A stretch of DNA of 35,144 nucleotides from an uncultured Ruminococcus sp. (GCA_947629455.1 CANRDT010000022.1:1-35144), one strand, 5' to 3'; shown: positions 1 to 8,375, counted from the first letter of the stretch. The notes: generated by a model not told the origin, from the letters alone. A program made the numbers and translations.

Positions 1-56
1 TTCATTTATATTATATCACAAACAAGGACATTATGCAATAGCTTAGCATGATATTT

Positions 57-1448
57 TTATAGCTTTTTCTTCCGTTTCTTCACTTCTCTCTCTTTCCGCT
101 GTTTTTCTTCCTCAACAAGCCTTCCAATATAGTCACCTTTAGATATTTCTGCATAAGTTTTAGTAATATCCGAGTACACATCAAAACGATTTTTACAGCC
201 TTCAAGTTTATCCTTGAGGGCTGATATTTTTTTGTCTAAATTTGTAACACGTTCACGCAAGCTGTCAACATCAGCAGGAGATTTAACATCGTTACTTTCC
301 ATAAGCTGTTTGCATATCGTCATTTTCAGTTTCTCCGAAGAAGTCAGTTCAGCCTTGCTTGATAAAACAAAGTATTCCTGCGCCTGTTCCAAAAGGCTTA
401 CCATTCGGTTGTACTGCTCAATATAGTAATTTATCGCCTGTCTTTGCTTTTCATATTCTGACCTCAAACGACTAATTTTACCCTCTAACTCACCAATAGA
501 ATTGATGTTATCACGATTTATGATGGATAGCTGTGCGGATAATTTGTAAATATCCAAATCATTATCGGCTGAGTACGGTAGTGCATTGTCCTTTTTCCGC
601 TGTACCTTTTTATGATGTTCAGCAAGAATGCGTACATCACCAATTACATCAACATATGCAGCTCTTAATTGAGATTTGCTATCTTGTATAGGCGTTGAAC
701 CTGTGCCTACCTCACGATACAGAATACGGGTATTAAGACTATCTTCCGTATATTCCTCGCCGAGCGTTTTGGTCCTGATAAAACGTTGCTGCCCAGGTGC
801 TTTGACGGAAATATACTTGCCGCGCTTTATTTCATATCCACATTCTTCAAGCGCCTGCAAAAGTTCATCAAGCGAATCGACCGAGCCTATCAGACTGTCT
901 ATTTCATCACGAATATGCTGTTTCCACGAAGTACCATTCTTCTTGTGTTCCCATTCATTGTATTGCATTGACTTGCCTTTACCCTCAAAGTTGAGCGCAG
1001 ACGTAACGCCAAAAGCCTTGCATATACCATTGGTACTTTCACGAACGTTTTTCAAACTCGACTTATTATCATAAAACTTTTTACCGGAAAGATCGTAAGA
1101 ATTTAATATTATGTGATTGTGAATGTGAGATTTATCAACGTGTGTAGCTATAACTGCCTGCACATCTTCACCGAATGTTTTTCGCACAAAAGCCTTGGCG
1201 ATCTTGTGAGCAAGCTCCGGCGTGACATTTTCTTTATCGGCAAAACTCATGATATAGTGTATTGCTTTGACAGTTCCCTTGCCCTCTAACGGCGGAGGAC
1301 TGTTAAATTTGTTACTTGAAAACTGTTCGTAAACCGCTTTCATCTGCAAATATGCATCGTGAGAGTTTGTTGTGCAATTGATCGAGGTAGTTAACACCAT
1401 GTTCTCTGTTTTATCGGGATTTAGAGTATATCTTAAACTTTTGTCCAC
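57..1448 (-). CDS. Relaxase / mobilization nuclease (MobA-VirD2-type)
   Basis: This protein should nick the element's transfer origin and pilot the strand during conjugative mobilization. Residues 1-250 show the relaxase fold: a candidate catalytic Tyr7 in SLRYTLNPDKT and the metal-binding histidine cluster H103, D105, H108, H110, H112 (HVDKSHIHNHIILN). Residues 320-440 are charged and probably coiled coil, and the tail is lysine-rich, as is usual for DNA-binding relaxases. The 463-residue length fits the family. The start is a problem. The GTG at 1448 is the only canonical start codon, yet conserved-looking sequence (PYVKSICIHTT) continues upstream in frame to an ATC at 1482-1484. That ATC lies 8 nt after an AAGAGGTG ribosome site, where an ATG would be expected. 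Either the start codon has mutated, a rare ATC start is used, or a shortened protein is made. The partner gene mobC survives only as a tail, overlapping this gene. Family assignment is firm; activity is uncertain. Confidence 0.85.
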   Translation of the reverse strand: MDKSLRYTLNPDKTENMVLTTSINCTTNSHDAYLQMKAVYEQFSSNKFNSPPPLEGKGTVKAIHYIMSFADKENVTPELAHKIAKAFVRKTFGEDVQAVIATHVDKSHIHNHIILNSYDLSGKKFYDNKSSLKNVRESTNGICKAFGVTSALNFEGKGKSMQYNEWEHKKNGTSWKQHIRDEIDSLIGSVDSLDELLQALEECGYEIKRGKYISVKAPGQQRFIRTKTLGEEYTEDSLNTRILYREVGTGSTPIQDSKSQLRAAYVDVIGDVRILAEHHKKVQRKKDNALPYSADNDLDIYKLSAQLSIINRDNINSIGELEGKISRLRSEYEKQRQAINYYIEQYNRMVSLLEQAQEYFVLSSKAELTSSEKLKMTICKQLMESNDVKSPADVDSLRERVTNLDKKISALKDKLEGCKNRFDVYSDITKTYAEISKGDYIGRLVEEEKQRKEREVKKRKKKL

Positions 1449-1552
1449 CGTAGTGTGGATACAAATTGACTTAACGTATGGGATAGCTCTGTCACCTCTT
1501 TTCGTAGTTTTTCAACGTCTGACGCATAGATGTTATTTGTTTTTTGATACAT
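1433..1552 (-). pseudogene. Truncated mobC remnant (mobilization accessory protein, C-terminal tail)
   Basis: A 39-codon frame (MYQKTNNIYASDVEKLRK... ending LRWTKV) sits directly upstream of the relaxase and overlaps it. Its helix pattern, with an acidic residue after 'NIY' followed by a leucine/lysine heptad, resembles the last 35-40 residues of MobC proteins, which usually lie in this position and overlap the relaxase start. The frame meets a TAA stop 11 codons above the ATG, and no N-terminal ribbon-helix-helix half is visible upstream. It therefore looks like a deletion remnant and not a complete gene. It could instead be a short leader peptide that couples translation to the relaxase. 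Confidence 0.45.
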
Positions 1553-1584
1553 AATAATTATTTCTTCTTTGTATGAGGATAATC

Positions 1585-1641
1585 GTTAAGGGCAACGGGT
1601 TCCCTTAACAATCAAATCAACGGGGTAAAACCATTGATTTG
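1585..1641. other. Two tandem inverted repeats upstream of the relaxase, candidate oriT
   Basis: Two perfect 8-bp inverted repeats lie side by side: GTTAAGGG (1585-1592) with CCCTTAAC (1602-1609), and CAAATCAA (1613-1620) with TTGATTTG (1634-1641). They are about 100 bp above the relaxase gene on its upstream side, where transfer origins of mobilizable elements commonly sit. The assignment rests on position and symmetry only; I do not recognise a nic consensus. Confidence 0.35.
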
Positions 1642-1729
1642 GAAAATAACGGAAAAGAGTGCGGTTCTTTCTGTACTTGCTAAGTAAAGCAAGAAATAAA
1701 AAAATAGGATTATACAAAATCCAAACTTT

Positions 1730-1780
1730 TCAGCCCGTATGGGCTGAGGTTAAAAATTTTCAAACCGCTGCGTATGCAGC
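1730..1780. repeat. Pair of short hairpins, both with GTAT loops
   Basis: TCAGCCC-GTAT-GGGCTGA at 1730-1747 and GCTGC-GTAT-GCAGC at 1767-1780 are two hairpins with the same four-base loop, 19 nt apart, in AT-rich non-coding DNA of the mobile element. They could be protein binding sites, parts of the transfer or replication region, or remnants. No T-tract follows either one, so they are not typical terminators. Confidence 0.4.
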
Positions 1781-1794
1781 CGAAATATATCACC

Positions 1795-1970
1795 GCTTTC
1801 ATAAGTACCGACAAAATCATTTAAAAATATAAGCGGATCTGTAAAATGCAAATCAACTTTGTTGAAACAAACAAAATGACAAAACAATATTTGTGCAAAA
1901 AGCAGAAAATGAAATTATCTTACCAAAATCACTTATAAAACAGCCGTTTTTTGTCGGTACTTATGAAAGC
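1795..1970. mobile_element. MITE-like unit with 22-bp perfect terminal inverted repeats
   Basis: The 22 bases at 1795-1816, beginning GCTTTCATAAG, occur as an exact reverse complement at 1949-1970, leaving a 132-bp AT-rich centre with no reading frame. The total length of 176 bp and the long perfect terminal repeats match a miniature inverted-repeat transposable element. I see no clear target-site duplication next to the ends, so a palindromic regulatory or replication site is the alternative. Confidence 0.45.
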
Positions 1971-2235
1971 AAGTATTTTTTCAAACTGCGTTCATTCAGC
2001 ATTATAAATTACCTCTTCATATGGTAGAGAATTACAAAATAGATTTTTCCGGGCATCAGAAAAAATTGTAACAATACATAACTTATAGGAACATAATAGC
2101 AGTCTGATTGTAACAGATGACAGAATTTTTGAAAACTGATTAGCATGACAGGAAAAATGTTACTTTTCATGCCCTACATTATGAGAGGCAATATATTCAG
2201 AGCCGGGCTGTTAACTATTTCTGCACTTTTTCTGA

Positions 2236-2866
2236 ATTGACTTAATCCAAAAAATTCACGAGAGGACTGATAATGAAAATGATTTCAGAGTACTAAGAGT
2301 ACTGACCGAATAACATAATGCCATTATCGAAAGGAGCAACCATTTGAGTAGAATTACAGAAAAAATAAACTGATTCCCGAAGCTGATATAACTTCGGAAA
2401 AACAGAACAACAAAATATCTACCCCGAAGAAAGTCGCAACACTTCGCAAAGAGTTAAATGGGGTATGCGCTGCAGTAAAGAATGAAAAATATTGCTGTGA
2501 TCTTGTCCGGTGGAAAGTACGTTCTTCCGATTTCCTAACTAAGAAAAAAGCAGTAAACAACGTTCGCAGGACAAGAGGGAAGATAAATTTTGATAACTTG
2601 CTCATGAGAAATCATAGCGAAGAAATTACAGATGAATAAATAAGTACCTGCAAAGGTATGTCCAAAACAGACAGTCCCTGCACGGTGAACAAAACGTTCA
2701 TGGTATGAAAGAACGAAATGTACCATCATCTAAGGCTATCGTGAAAGCCTATACCCTCATGTCATTTTTTCTGACGGCGTTGCAAGGCTGCGAGTGGTAT
2801 AAATCAGCCAAAAAATCGCGTGGAAATTTATCGACATTGGTGATGGCAATACGGAGAAGTTTGTGA
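2236..2866 (+). pseudogene. Decayed reading frame of unknown function in the mobile element
   Basis: Three plus-strand stretches read like parts of one damaged protein. The first, from 2236 (IDLIQKIHERTDNENDFRVL), has an in-frame TAA at 2311 and runs on to TGA at 2371. The second, in another frame, runs from about 2370 (LIPEADITSEKQNNK) to TAA at 2637. The third, again shifted, runs from 2636 (INKYLQRYVQNRQSLHGEQN) through MKERNVPSSKAIVKAY to TGA at 2864. The composition is protein-like (charged, amphipathic, few low-complexity runs), and the shifts occur at an A-run and at the junction of the second and third parts. I do not recognise the family. An AAAGGAG site before TTG 2344 could instead drive a 9-residue peptide, but no complete gene is present. 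Confidence 0.4.
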
Positions 2867-2929
2867 TAATATGAAATTGGGATAAACTCCCTCAAAATGA
2901 GCAAAATACTAAAAAAGGAGCGATGCTTA

Positions 2930-3070
2930 TTGACAAATACTAAAAATGCAAAACTGGAACTTAAAAAGAAAACCCTTGCAGCTTGGTCAAAACTGCTGCT
3001 TGACAACGGAGAGATAGACATCAAAAAGTACAACAGAATGCTGGTGCTTATTGACAGGCTGACGGCATGA
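2930..3070 (+). CDS. Small protein (46 aa), SHOCT-like, upstream of the recombinase
   Basis: A 46-codon frame starts at TTG 2930, nine bases after a clear AAGGAG ribosome site, and ends at TGA 3068. The protein begins MTNTKNAKLELKKK and continues with an amphipathic segment (KLLLDNGEIDIKKYNRMLVL). That pattern of a helix, a 'DNGEID' turn and a second helix resembles the short SHOCT-type oligomerization motif. An in-frame ATG at 2897 would add 11 residues but has no ribosome site. It lies 115 bp before the recombinase in the same orientation, a place where integrative elements often carry small helper or regulatory proteins. Its function is unknown. Confidence 0.5.
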   Translation: MTNTKNAKLELKKKTLAAWSKLLLDNGEIDIKKYNRMLVLIDRLTA

Positions 3071-3131
3071 GGAACGTTCCCGGCAACATCGGGAACATAC
3101 ATACAGGGAAATAATACCATTCCAAGACGAA

Positions 3132-3160
3132 TTGACATTGGTGTTTAGGTATGGTATAAT
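3132..3160 (+). promoter_or_regulatory. Perfect sigma-70 promoter of the serine recombinase
   Basis: TTGACA at 3132-3137 and TATAAT at 3155-3160 are separated by exactly 17 bases, with both hexamers matching consensus. Transcription should start near 3167, just before a GAGG ribosome site at 3174-3177. This rules out any recombinase start upstream of about 3167. Confidence 0.9.
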
Positions 3161-3185
3161 CATTATAAAATATGAGGTGATGAAA

Positions 3186-4886
3186 ATGGATATTTATGCG
3201 GCTGTAGACCTTATGAAAAGGCAACGCAAGACGATATTTGACCTTGAAATGAACGTGACGTTTTATGCGAGAGTCTCTACCACGCGCGATGAACAGGAGA
3301 ATTCTATTGAAAATCAAATAATGTTCTTTACGGAAATGATAAAGTCAAACCCAAACTGGACTTACATTGACGGATACGTTGACAGGGTGCGCGGCGAACA
3401 CGCTGAGAACCGCGCGGAATTTATGAGAATGATAGAGGACGGCAAGTCGGGCAGATTTGATCTGGTGCTGACAAAAGAGGTCAGCAGATTTGCAAGGAAC
3501 ACTATCGACAGCCTTACCTACACCCGCGACCTGTTGAGGGCAGGAGTTGGGGTATACTTTCAGAATGACAACATATGCACCATTGACAGCGACAGCGAGA
3601 TGCGCCTGACTATAATGTCAAGCATCGCGGCTGACGAGGTACGCAAACTGTCTGAGCGTGTGCGGTGGGGTCACAAGCGTTCGATAGAAAGCGGAAACGT
3701 GCTTGGAAACAACAGGATATTCGGCTATGACAAGGACGACTGCAAGCTGGTCATAAACGAAGAAGAAGCCGAAATGGTACGATTAATATTTGAACTGTAC
3801 TCGACAGGCGATTCCAGTGTGCGAAAGATAGAGCGCATACTTTACGACAAGGGTTACAGAGGCAGAAACGGCACCAGAATACATCACAACACTATATCGG
3901 GGATAATACAGAATCCGAAGTACAAAGGCTACTACTGCGGAAACAAAGTGAAAGTGGTTGACTACCGAACGAGAGAGCAGCGGTTTTTGCCGAAAGAAGA
4001 ATGGCTGATGTACAAAGACGAAACAGGAGATATAGTGCCTGCTATAGTCACGGAGGAAATATGGGATAAATGCAACAGAATATTTGAGGAACGCAGTACC
4101 GCAATAAAGAGCCGTGAGCGGTCGTTCAAAGATACGAGCGTTTTCACGGGAAAAATATGGTGTGCCTCGCACGATAAGCCATACTGGCGGACAAGCTATT
4201 CAAACTCAGTATCAAAGGGAGAACCGGTTTATCAATGGATATGTTCCGAAAAGAAAAAATCGGGTGCGAAAGTATGCTCATCGTTTGCAATAATGGAAAA
4301 AGAACTGTACACTATGCTGTCTGACTTTTTCATAGACATAGCCGACAATCTGGAAGATTACATTGAAACGTTTCTTAAGATATACACAGAGGCTGACAGG
4401 ACTCAGGAGGCGCGGCGCGAGATAAATGCTCTGAAAGCACGGCTTGAAAAAGAAATGCGAAAGCGTGATAAGCTTCTTGAGTTATATATGGATGAGATGA
4501 TAACAAAAGAAGAATTTGGAAAACGCAACGGTGAATGCGGCGTGCTTATATCTGATTTGGAAGAAGAGATAAACTATCTTGAAAAGAAAAGCGAAAGCGA
4601 TGCCGAACATATCAAAGGACTAAAACGTATACGCAAATACTTTAGTGAGATGTACCGACCTGACAAGGAAATGACAAAACAGCAGGTGGACGAAATGGCA
4701 AAGGCTGTCATAGACAGGATAAACGTTGTGCCGATAAATAAGCAGACTATGAAACTGGAAATAAAGCTGTTGACAGGCGAAAGCGAGCCAATGACATACA
4801 TCCGCAACGGGCAGAGATACGCTCGGCGTTCCGGGAACATCAGCAAGAAAATGATCGACGCTTACAAGAACGGTTCTGCCAAGTAA
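3186..4886 (+). CDS. Large serine recombinase (site-specific integrase)
   Basis: This enzyme is expected to integrate and excise the element by serine-mediated strand exchange. From the chosen start it has 566 residues, a usual size for the class. Residues 23-165 form the resolvase catalytic domain, with nucleophile Ser31 in YARVSTT and the arginine-rich active-site segment TKEVSRFARN. The recombinase DNA-binding domain follows (GNNRIFGYD, then the RKIERILYDKGYRGRNG region). A zinc-ribbon-like part (IWCASHDKPY and the later WICSEKKKSGAKVCSS) comes next, then a coiled coil near residues 415-490 and a basic C-terminus. ATG 3186 is 8 bases after GAGG and is preferred; ATG 3180 is possible but too close to it. 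The strong promoter suggests substantial expression. With the relaxase it marks this as an integrative mobilizable element. I cannot identify its att core because the other element end is outside the window. Confidence 0.93.
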   Translation: MDIYAAVDLMKRQRKTIFDLEMNVTFYARVSTTRDEQENSIENQIMFFTEMIKSNPNWTYIDGYVDRVRGEHAENRAEFMRMIEDGKSGRFDLVLTKEVSRFARNTIDSLTYTRDLLRAGVGVYFQNDNICTIDSDSEMRLTIMSSIAADEVRKLSERVRWGHKRSIESGNVLGNNRIFGYDKDDCKLVINEEEAEMVRLIFELYSTGDSSVRKIERILYDKGYRGRNGTRIHHNTISGIIQNPKYKGYYCGNKVKVVDYRTREQRFLPKEEWLMYKDETGDIVPAIVTEEIWDKCNRIFEERSTAIKSRERSFKDTSVFTGKIWCASHDKPYWRTSYSNSVSKGEPVYQWICSEKKKSGAKVCSSFAIMEKELYTMLSDFFIDIADNLEDYIETFLKIYTEADRTQEARREINALKARLEKEMRKRDKLLELYMDEMITKEEFGKRNGECGVLISDLEEEINYLEKKSESDAEHIKGLKRIRKYFSEMYRPDKEMTKQQVDEMAKAVIDRINVVPINKQTMKLEIKLLTGESEPMTYIRNGQRYARRSGNISKKMIDAYKNGSAK

Positions 4887-4951
4887 TAAGGCACATTGTA
4901 AAATATAACTTCCTCAGGATCATTGAAGCCGTGTTGTTAAAATGCGGCAGC

Positions 4952-4999
4952 AAAACGGCCTCCGGTGGGTTTATTCCCATAGGAGGTCGGTTTTGTTTG
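4952..4999 (+). terminator. Hairpin terminator after the recombinase
   Basis: AAAACGGCCTCC and GGAGGTCGGTTTT form a long imperfect stem around a second TGGG/CCCA pairing. It is followed by T-rich sequence (TTTTGTTTG), about 65 bp after the recombinase stop. The A-rich left side means it may also act on the opposite strand. Confidence 0.7.
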
Positions 5000-5141
5000 T
5001 AAAAAAACTATTAAAGGCAAGAAAGAAGATATAAGATATAACAATTCCTCTGTCAATCGTACATTCCGCTGAATAAATATCATAAATATTGCGTTATCCC
5101 CATAATGACAAGAATACCATTTAAAAATATTTTCACCATAT

Positions 5142-5174
5142 AAAAAAATGCCTCAAATGCTTTTGCATTTGAGG
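5142..5174 (-). terminator. Rho-independent terminator of the tRNA operon
   Basis: On the minus strand a perfect 10-bp stem (CCTCAAATGC/GCATTTGAGG, 5151-5174) with a four-base loop is followed by a run of seven T residues. It lies just after the tRNA-Tyr 3' end. Confidence 0.85.
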
Positions 5175-5176
5175 TT

Positions 5177-5261
5177 TGGTGGGAGAGGATGGATTCGAAC
5201 CATCGAAGCTGAAAGCAACAGATTTACAGTCTGCCCCCTTTGGCCACTCGGGAACTCTCCC
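5177..5261 (-). tRNA. tRNA-Tyr (anticodon GTA)
   Basis: An 85-nt class II tRNA with encoded CCA. The acceptor stem is GGGAGAG/CTCTCCC, the anticodon loop reads CTGTAAA with anticodon GTA, there is a long variable arm as in bacterial tRNA-Tyr, and the T loop is GGTTCGAATCC. It is transcribed after tRNA-Thr from the promoter at 5445-5473. Confidence 0.95.
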
Positions 5262-5296
5262 ATACGCATATGAAAACAGCATAGCTGTTATTTTTA

Positions 5297-5372
5297 TGGA
5301 GCTGGTGGACGGACTCGAACCCCCGACCTGCTGATTACAAATCAGCTGCTCTACCAACTGAGCTACACCAGC
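5297..5372 (-). tRNA. tRNA-Thr (anticodon TGT)
   Basis: A 76-nt tRNA with encoded CCA. The acceptor stem is GCTGGTG/CACCAGC with discriminator T, the D arm reads AGCTCAGTTGGTAGAGC, the anticodon stem is GCTGA/TCAGC with loop TTTGTAA, and the T arm is GGGGGTTCGAGTCC. It is the first gene of a two-tRNA operon, 35 nt before tRNA-Tyr. Confidence 0.95.
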
Positions 5373-5444
5373 GTACTTTCGTCCGGGTCCTTTTACCGAT
5401 CTTTACGATCTTCTATAACATCTTCCCGTCAAGTCAGCTATTAT

Positions 5445-5473
5445 ATTATACCTCTTTTGAACCGAAATGTCAA
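5445..5473 (-). promoter_or_regulatory. Perfect sigma-70 promoter of the tRNA-Thr/tRNA-Tyr operon
   Basis: On the minus strand TTGACA (5468-5473) and TATAAT (5445-5450) are exactly 17 bases apart, both at consensus. The leader to the mature tRNA-Thr end is about 65 nt. A strong promoter is expected for tRNA genes. Confidence 0.9.
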
Positions 5474-5553
5474 TAGCAAGCCTGCTCTTTTGTATAAATG
5501 CACAAAATTTCCTCTTTACAAAAAAGCAATTCTAACGCTTATAACAAATTTAT

Positions 5554-5615
5554 CCGCCGCTTGCTGACCAAGCAAACGGCGGAGGTCCTCCCGGACGGGG
5601 CATTTCCGCCCGTCC
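5554..5615 (-). terminator. Hairpins downstream of mrp, probable terminator region
   Basis: Two inverted repeats follow the mrp stop on the minus strand: GGACGGG/CCCGTCC (5593-5615) and CCGCCG...CGGCGG with an inner TTGCT/AGCAA pairing (5554-5582). The second is followed by AT-rich sequence (ATAAATTTG) but no uninterrupted T run, so termination is likely but not certain. Confidence 0.5.
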
Positions 5616-5690
5616 ACGGTACATATCGCTCCGGCATTATAATAAATGGGGCGGAGAAAGTTTTTTTGCATTATGTTATTTTTGTATAAC

Positions 5691-6521
5691 TTACCTGCCT
5701 ATCATCTTTTCAAGACGATCTGTAATACTTTCGGGGAATGTGATCTCGTTAAGCTCGATAAGCCCCGAATCACACTGCGAGGCAAGCTGCGGATCTATCG
5801 GAAGTCTGCCAAGTACTTCAAGACCATACGAATCGGCAGTCTCCTCAATGCGGCTCTCGCCGAACAGCTTTATCTCTTTTCCGCAGTCGGGACATTTCAC
5901 AAAGCTCATATTCTCTATAAGACCAAGTATGGGAATATCCATCAGCTGAGCCATCTTCACCGCTTTGCCCACTATGACCGACACCAGCTCCTGCGGTGAC
6001 GATACAACGATTATTCCGTCCACGGGAATGGATTGAAAGACCGTCAGCGGCACGTCGCCCGTTCCGGGAGGCATATCTATAAACATATAGTCCACATCGC
6101 CCCAGATAACGTCCGTCCAGAACTGTCTGACAGCGCCCGCGATGACCGGTCCGCGCCAGATGACAGGATCGTTTTCGTTTTCCGTAAGAAGATTCAGCGA
6201 CATTATCTCCGTTCCCTTTTTGGAAACTACGGGGAGCAGACCGTCCTCCGAACCGACCGCTTTCTCCTTTATGCCGAACATTTTGGGGATAGACGGTCCG
6301 GTTATATCCGCGTCGAGTATCGCCGTCCGATAACCAAGACGATTCATCGCAACGGCGGTAAGACCCGTCACCAGCGATTTGCCGACGCCGCCTTTGCCGC
6401 TGACTATGCCGATCACTTTCTTTATCTGCGACAACCTGTGCGGACTCTCCAGCAGGCTTTCGGCAGTCCTTTCGCCGCAGTTCTGCGAACAGCTTTCGCA
6501 GTTGTGATTACATTCGCTCAT
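5691..6521 (-). CDS. mrp: Mrp/ApbC-type P-loop ATPase, Fe-S cluster carrier
   Basis: A cytosolic MinD-like ATPase of the Mrp/NBP35 family, which carries and delivers iron-sulfur clusters. The deviant Walker A motif SGKGGVGKS is at residues 41-49, the switch/Walker B region reads FIDMPPGTGD, and the C-terminal half has the CPDC pair that binds the shared cluster at the dimer interface. An extra N-terminal cysteine group (C4, C8, C11, C15 in ECNHNCESCSQNC) resembles the NBP35-type N-terminal cluster. The DUF59 domain of longer Mrp proteins is absent; 276 residues is normal for the short form. ATG 6521 follows a GAAAGG ribosome site. The gene starts 36 bp after the typA stop on the same strand, so the two are probably co-transcribed. 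Confidence 0.9.
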   Translation of the reverse strand: MSECNHNCESCSQNCGERTAESLLESPHRLSQIKKVIGIVSGKGGVGKSLVTGLTAVAMNRLGYRTAILDADITGPSIPKMFGIKEKAVGSEDGLLPVVSKKGTEIMSLNLLTENENDPVIWRGPVIAGAVRQFWTDVIWGDVDYMFIDMPPGTGDVPLTVFQSIPVDGIIVVSSPQELVSVIVGKAVKMAQLMDIPILGLIENMSFVKCPDCGKEIKLFGESRIEETADSYGLEVLGRLPIDPQLASQCDSGLIELNEITFPESITDRLEKMIGR

Positions 6522-6557
6522 AATTATTTTCCTTTCGTTACTCTCTTTATTGTCGGA

Positions 6558-8375
6558 TCATCTCTTCGCGCGTTCTTTCGCCCTCTGCGTATTGCTGAGT
6601 ATGCGCTTTCTTATCCTGATATTTTTCGGAGTCACTTCCAGCAGCTCGTCGTCCGCAAGAAATTCCAGAGAATCTTCCAGACTGAGATTTCTCGGCGGTA
6701 TAAGTCTTAACGCGTCGTCGCTGCCGCTCGCTCTCGTGTTGGTGAGATGTTTTTTCTTGCATACGTTGACTACCAGATCTTCCGCCTTGGGAGATGCTCC
6801 CACTATCATTCCTTCGTATACGGGAGTTCCTGCCGTTATAAACAGCTCTCCGCGCTCCTGTGCGTTGAAAAGTCCGTAAGTCACCGCCTCGCCCGTTTCA
6901 AACGCCACCAGCGAACCTGTCGATCTCCTCGGTATCTCGCCCTTGTACGGCTGATAACTGTTAAATACCGCACTCATAATACCCTCGCCCTTGGTGTCTG
7001 TGAGAAATTCACTACGGTAACCGAACAGTCCCCTCGACGGGATTATAAACTCCAGCCTCATACGGTTTCCTACCGGCGTCATCTGCGTAAGCTCTCCCTT
7101 GCGCGAACCCAGCTTTTCCATTACCGAACCTACGCTCTCTTCGGGAACGTCAATAACAAGCCGCTCCATCGGTTCGTTCAGTTTGCCGTCTATCTCCTTG
7201 AACAGTACCCTCGGCGTGGAAACGCTCAGCTCGTACCCCTCGCGCCGCATATTCTCTATCAATATCGAAAGATGCATCTCGCCGCGCCCTGCGACCTTAA
7301 AACTGTCGGTGGAATCGGTCTCGGATACTCTCAGCGATACGTCCTTGAGCAGCTCCTTGAAAAGCCTGTCGCGCAGCTGTCTGGAAGTCACAAACTTGCC
7401 CTCGCGTCCGGCAAACGGAGAATCGTTTACCGAAAAGGTCATTTCTACAGTCGGTTCAGATATTTTCACAAACGGCAGCGGCTCAAAACTGCCGAACTCG
7501 CATATAGTATCCCCTATGGTGATGTTCTCTATTCCGCTTATGCAGACAATATCCCCTGCTTTCGCACTTTCGCAGGGAACGCGGTTGAGCCCCTCGATCT
7601 GATACATCGTCACTATCCTGCCGCGGTACTCTTTCTTCGTCTGGTGAAAATCTCCTACCGTAACGTCCTGATTCACTTTCATCTCGCCGCGCTCGATACG
7701 CCCTATCGCAATGCGCCCTACATAATCGTTGTAGTCTATCGCGGAGACCAGATACTGCATAGCGCCGTCCAGCTCCGCCTGCGGCGCGGGAATGTAACTC
7801 AGTATCTCGTCCAGCAGCGGAATGAGATCCTTGCCCTGCTGATTGGGATTGTAGGACGCCGTGCCGTCACGCCCCGAACAGTAAAGTATCGGACTGTCAA
7901 GCTGCTCGTCGCTTGCGTCAAGATCCATAAGCAGCTCCAACACCTCGTCGCCGACTTCGTTCAGTCGGGCGTCGGGACGGTCTATCTTGTTTATTACTAT
8001 GATTATCTTGTGACCGAGCTCTAACGCTTTCTGTAATACAAACCTCGTCTGCGGCATCGGTCCTTCCGCCGCATCGACTAACAAAATAACGCCGTTCACC
8101 ATCTTCAGCACACGCTCGACCTCACCGCCGAAATCTGCATGTCCCGGCGTGTCGATTATGTTTATCTTTACGTCCTTGTAGTGTATGGACGTGTTCTTCG
8201 CAAGTATCGTTATGCCGCGCTCGCGCTCTATGTCGTTGCTGTCCATGACCCTCTCGTCTACTGCCTGATTGTCACGGAAAGTTCCGCTCTGCTTTAACAT
8301 CTCGTCTACTAATGTAGTCTTTCCATGGTCAACGTGCGCAATTATCGCTACGTTCCTCAGATCTTCTCTTATCAT
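6558..8375 (-). CDS. typA: Ribosome-associated GTPase BipA/TypA
   Basis: A translational GTPase that binds the ribosome and assists large-subunit assembly, especially under stress. All G motifs are visible: AHVDHGKTT (G1), RGITI (G2), DTPGHADF (G3), NKIDRPDAR (G4) and SAID (G5). After the G domain come the beta-barrel domain II, EF-G-like domains III and V, and the BipA-specific C-terminal region ([19 protein letters not shown]). The 605-residue length is standard. The ATG at 8375 is 7 bases after AGGAGG. A GTG one codon upstream would be only 4 bases from it and is less likely. The gene precedes mrp. Confidence 0.97.
   Translation of the reverse strand: MIREDLRNVAIIAHVDHGKTTLVDEMLKQSGTFRDNQAVDERVMDSNDIERERGITILAKNTSIHYKDVKINIIDTPGHADFGGEVERVLKMVNGVILLVDAAEGPMPQTRFVLQKALELGHKIIIVINKIDRPDARLNEVGDEVLELLMDLDASDEQLDSPILYCSGRDGTASYNPNQQGKDLIPLLDEILSYIPAPQAELDGAMQYLVSAIDYNDYVGRIAIGRIERGEMKVNQDVTVGDFHQTKKEYRGRIVTMYQIEGLNRVPCESAKAGDIVCISGIENITIGDTICEFGSFEPLPFVKISEPTVEMTFSVNDSPFAGREGKFVTSRQLRDRLFKELLKDVSLRVSETDSTDSFKVAGRGEMHLSILIENMRREGYELSVSTPRVLFKEIDGKLNEPMERLVIDVPEESVGSVMEKLGSRKGELTQMTPVGNRMRLEFIIPSRGLFGYRSEFLTDTKGEGIMSAVFNSYQPYKGEIPRRSTGSLVAFETGEAVTYGLFNAQERGELFITAGTPVYEGMIVGASPKAEDLVVNVCKKKHLTNTRASGSDDALRLIPPRNLSLEDSLEFLADDELLEVTPKNIRIRKRILSNTQRAKERAKR

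Noticed and set aside
3132-3185. Upstream TTG start for the serine recombinase giving 584 residues
   Set aside because: The TTG is part of the TTGACA -35 box of the recombinase's own promoter, so it would not be in the transcript.
4921-5000. Possible c-di-GMP riboswitch suggested by a GCCTCCGG segment
   Set aside because: The rest of the GEMM consensus is missing, and the stretch folds as a simple hairpin with a T-rich tail after the recombinase, so it is a terminator.
6747-8024. Long plus-strand open frame opposite typA
   Set aside because: It is the antisense shadow of typA, whose motifs are complete on the minus strand; the shadow protein has no recognisable features.
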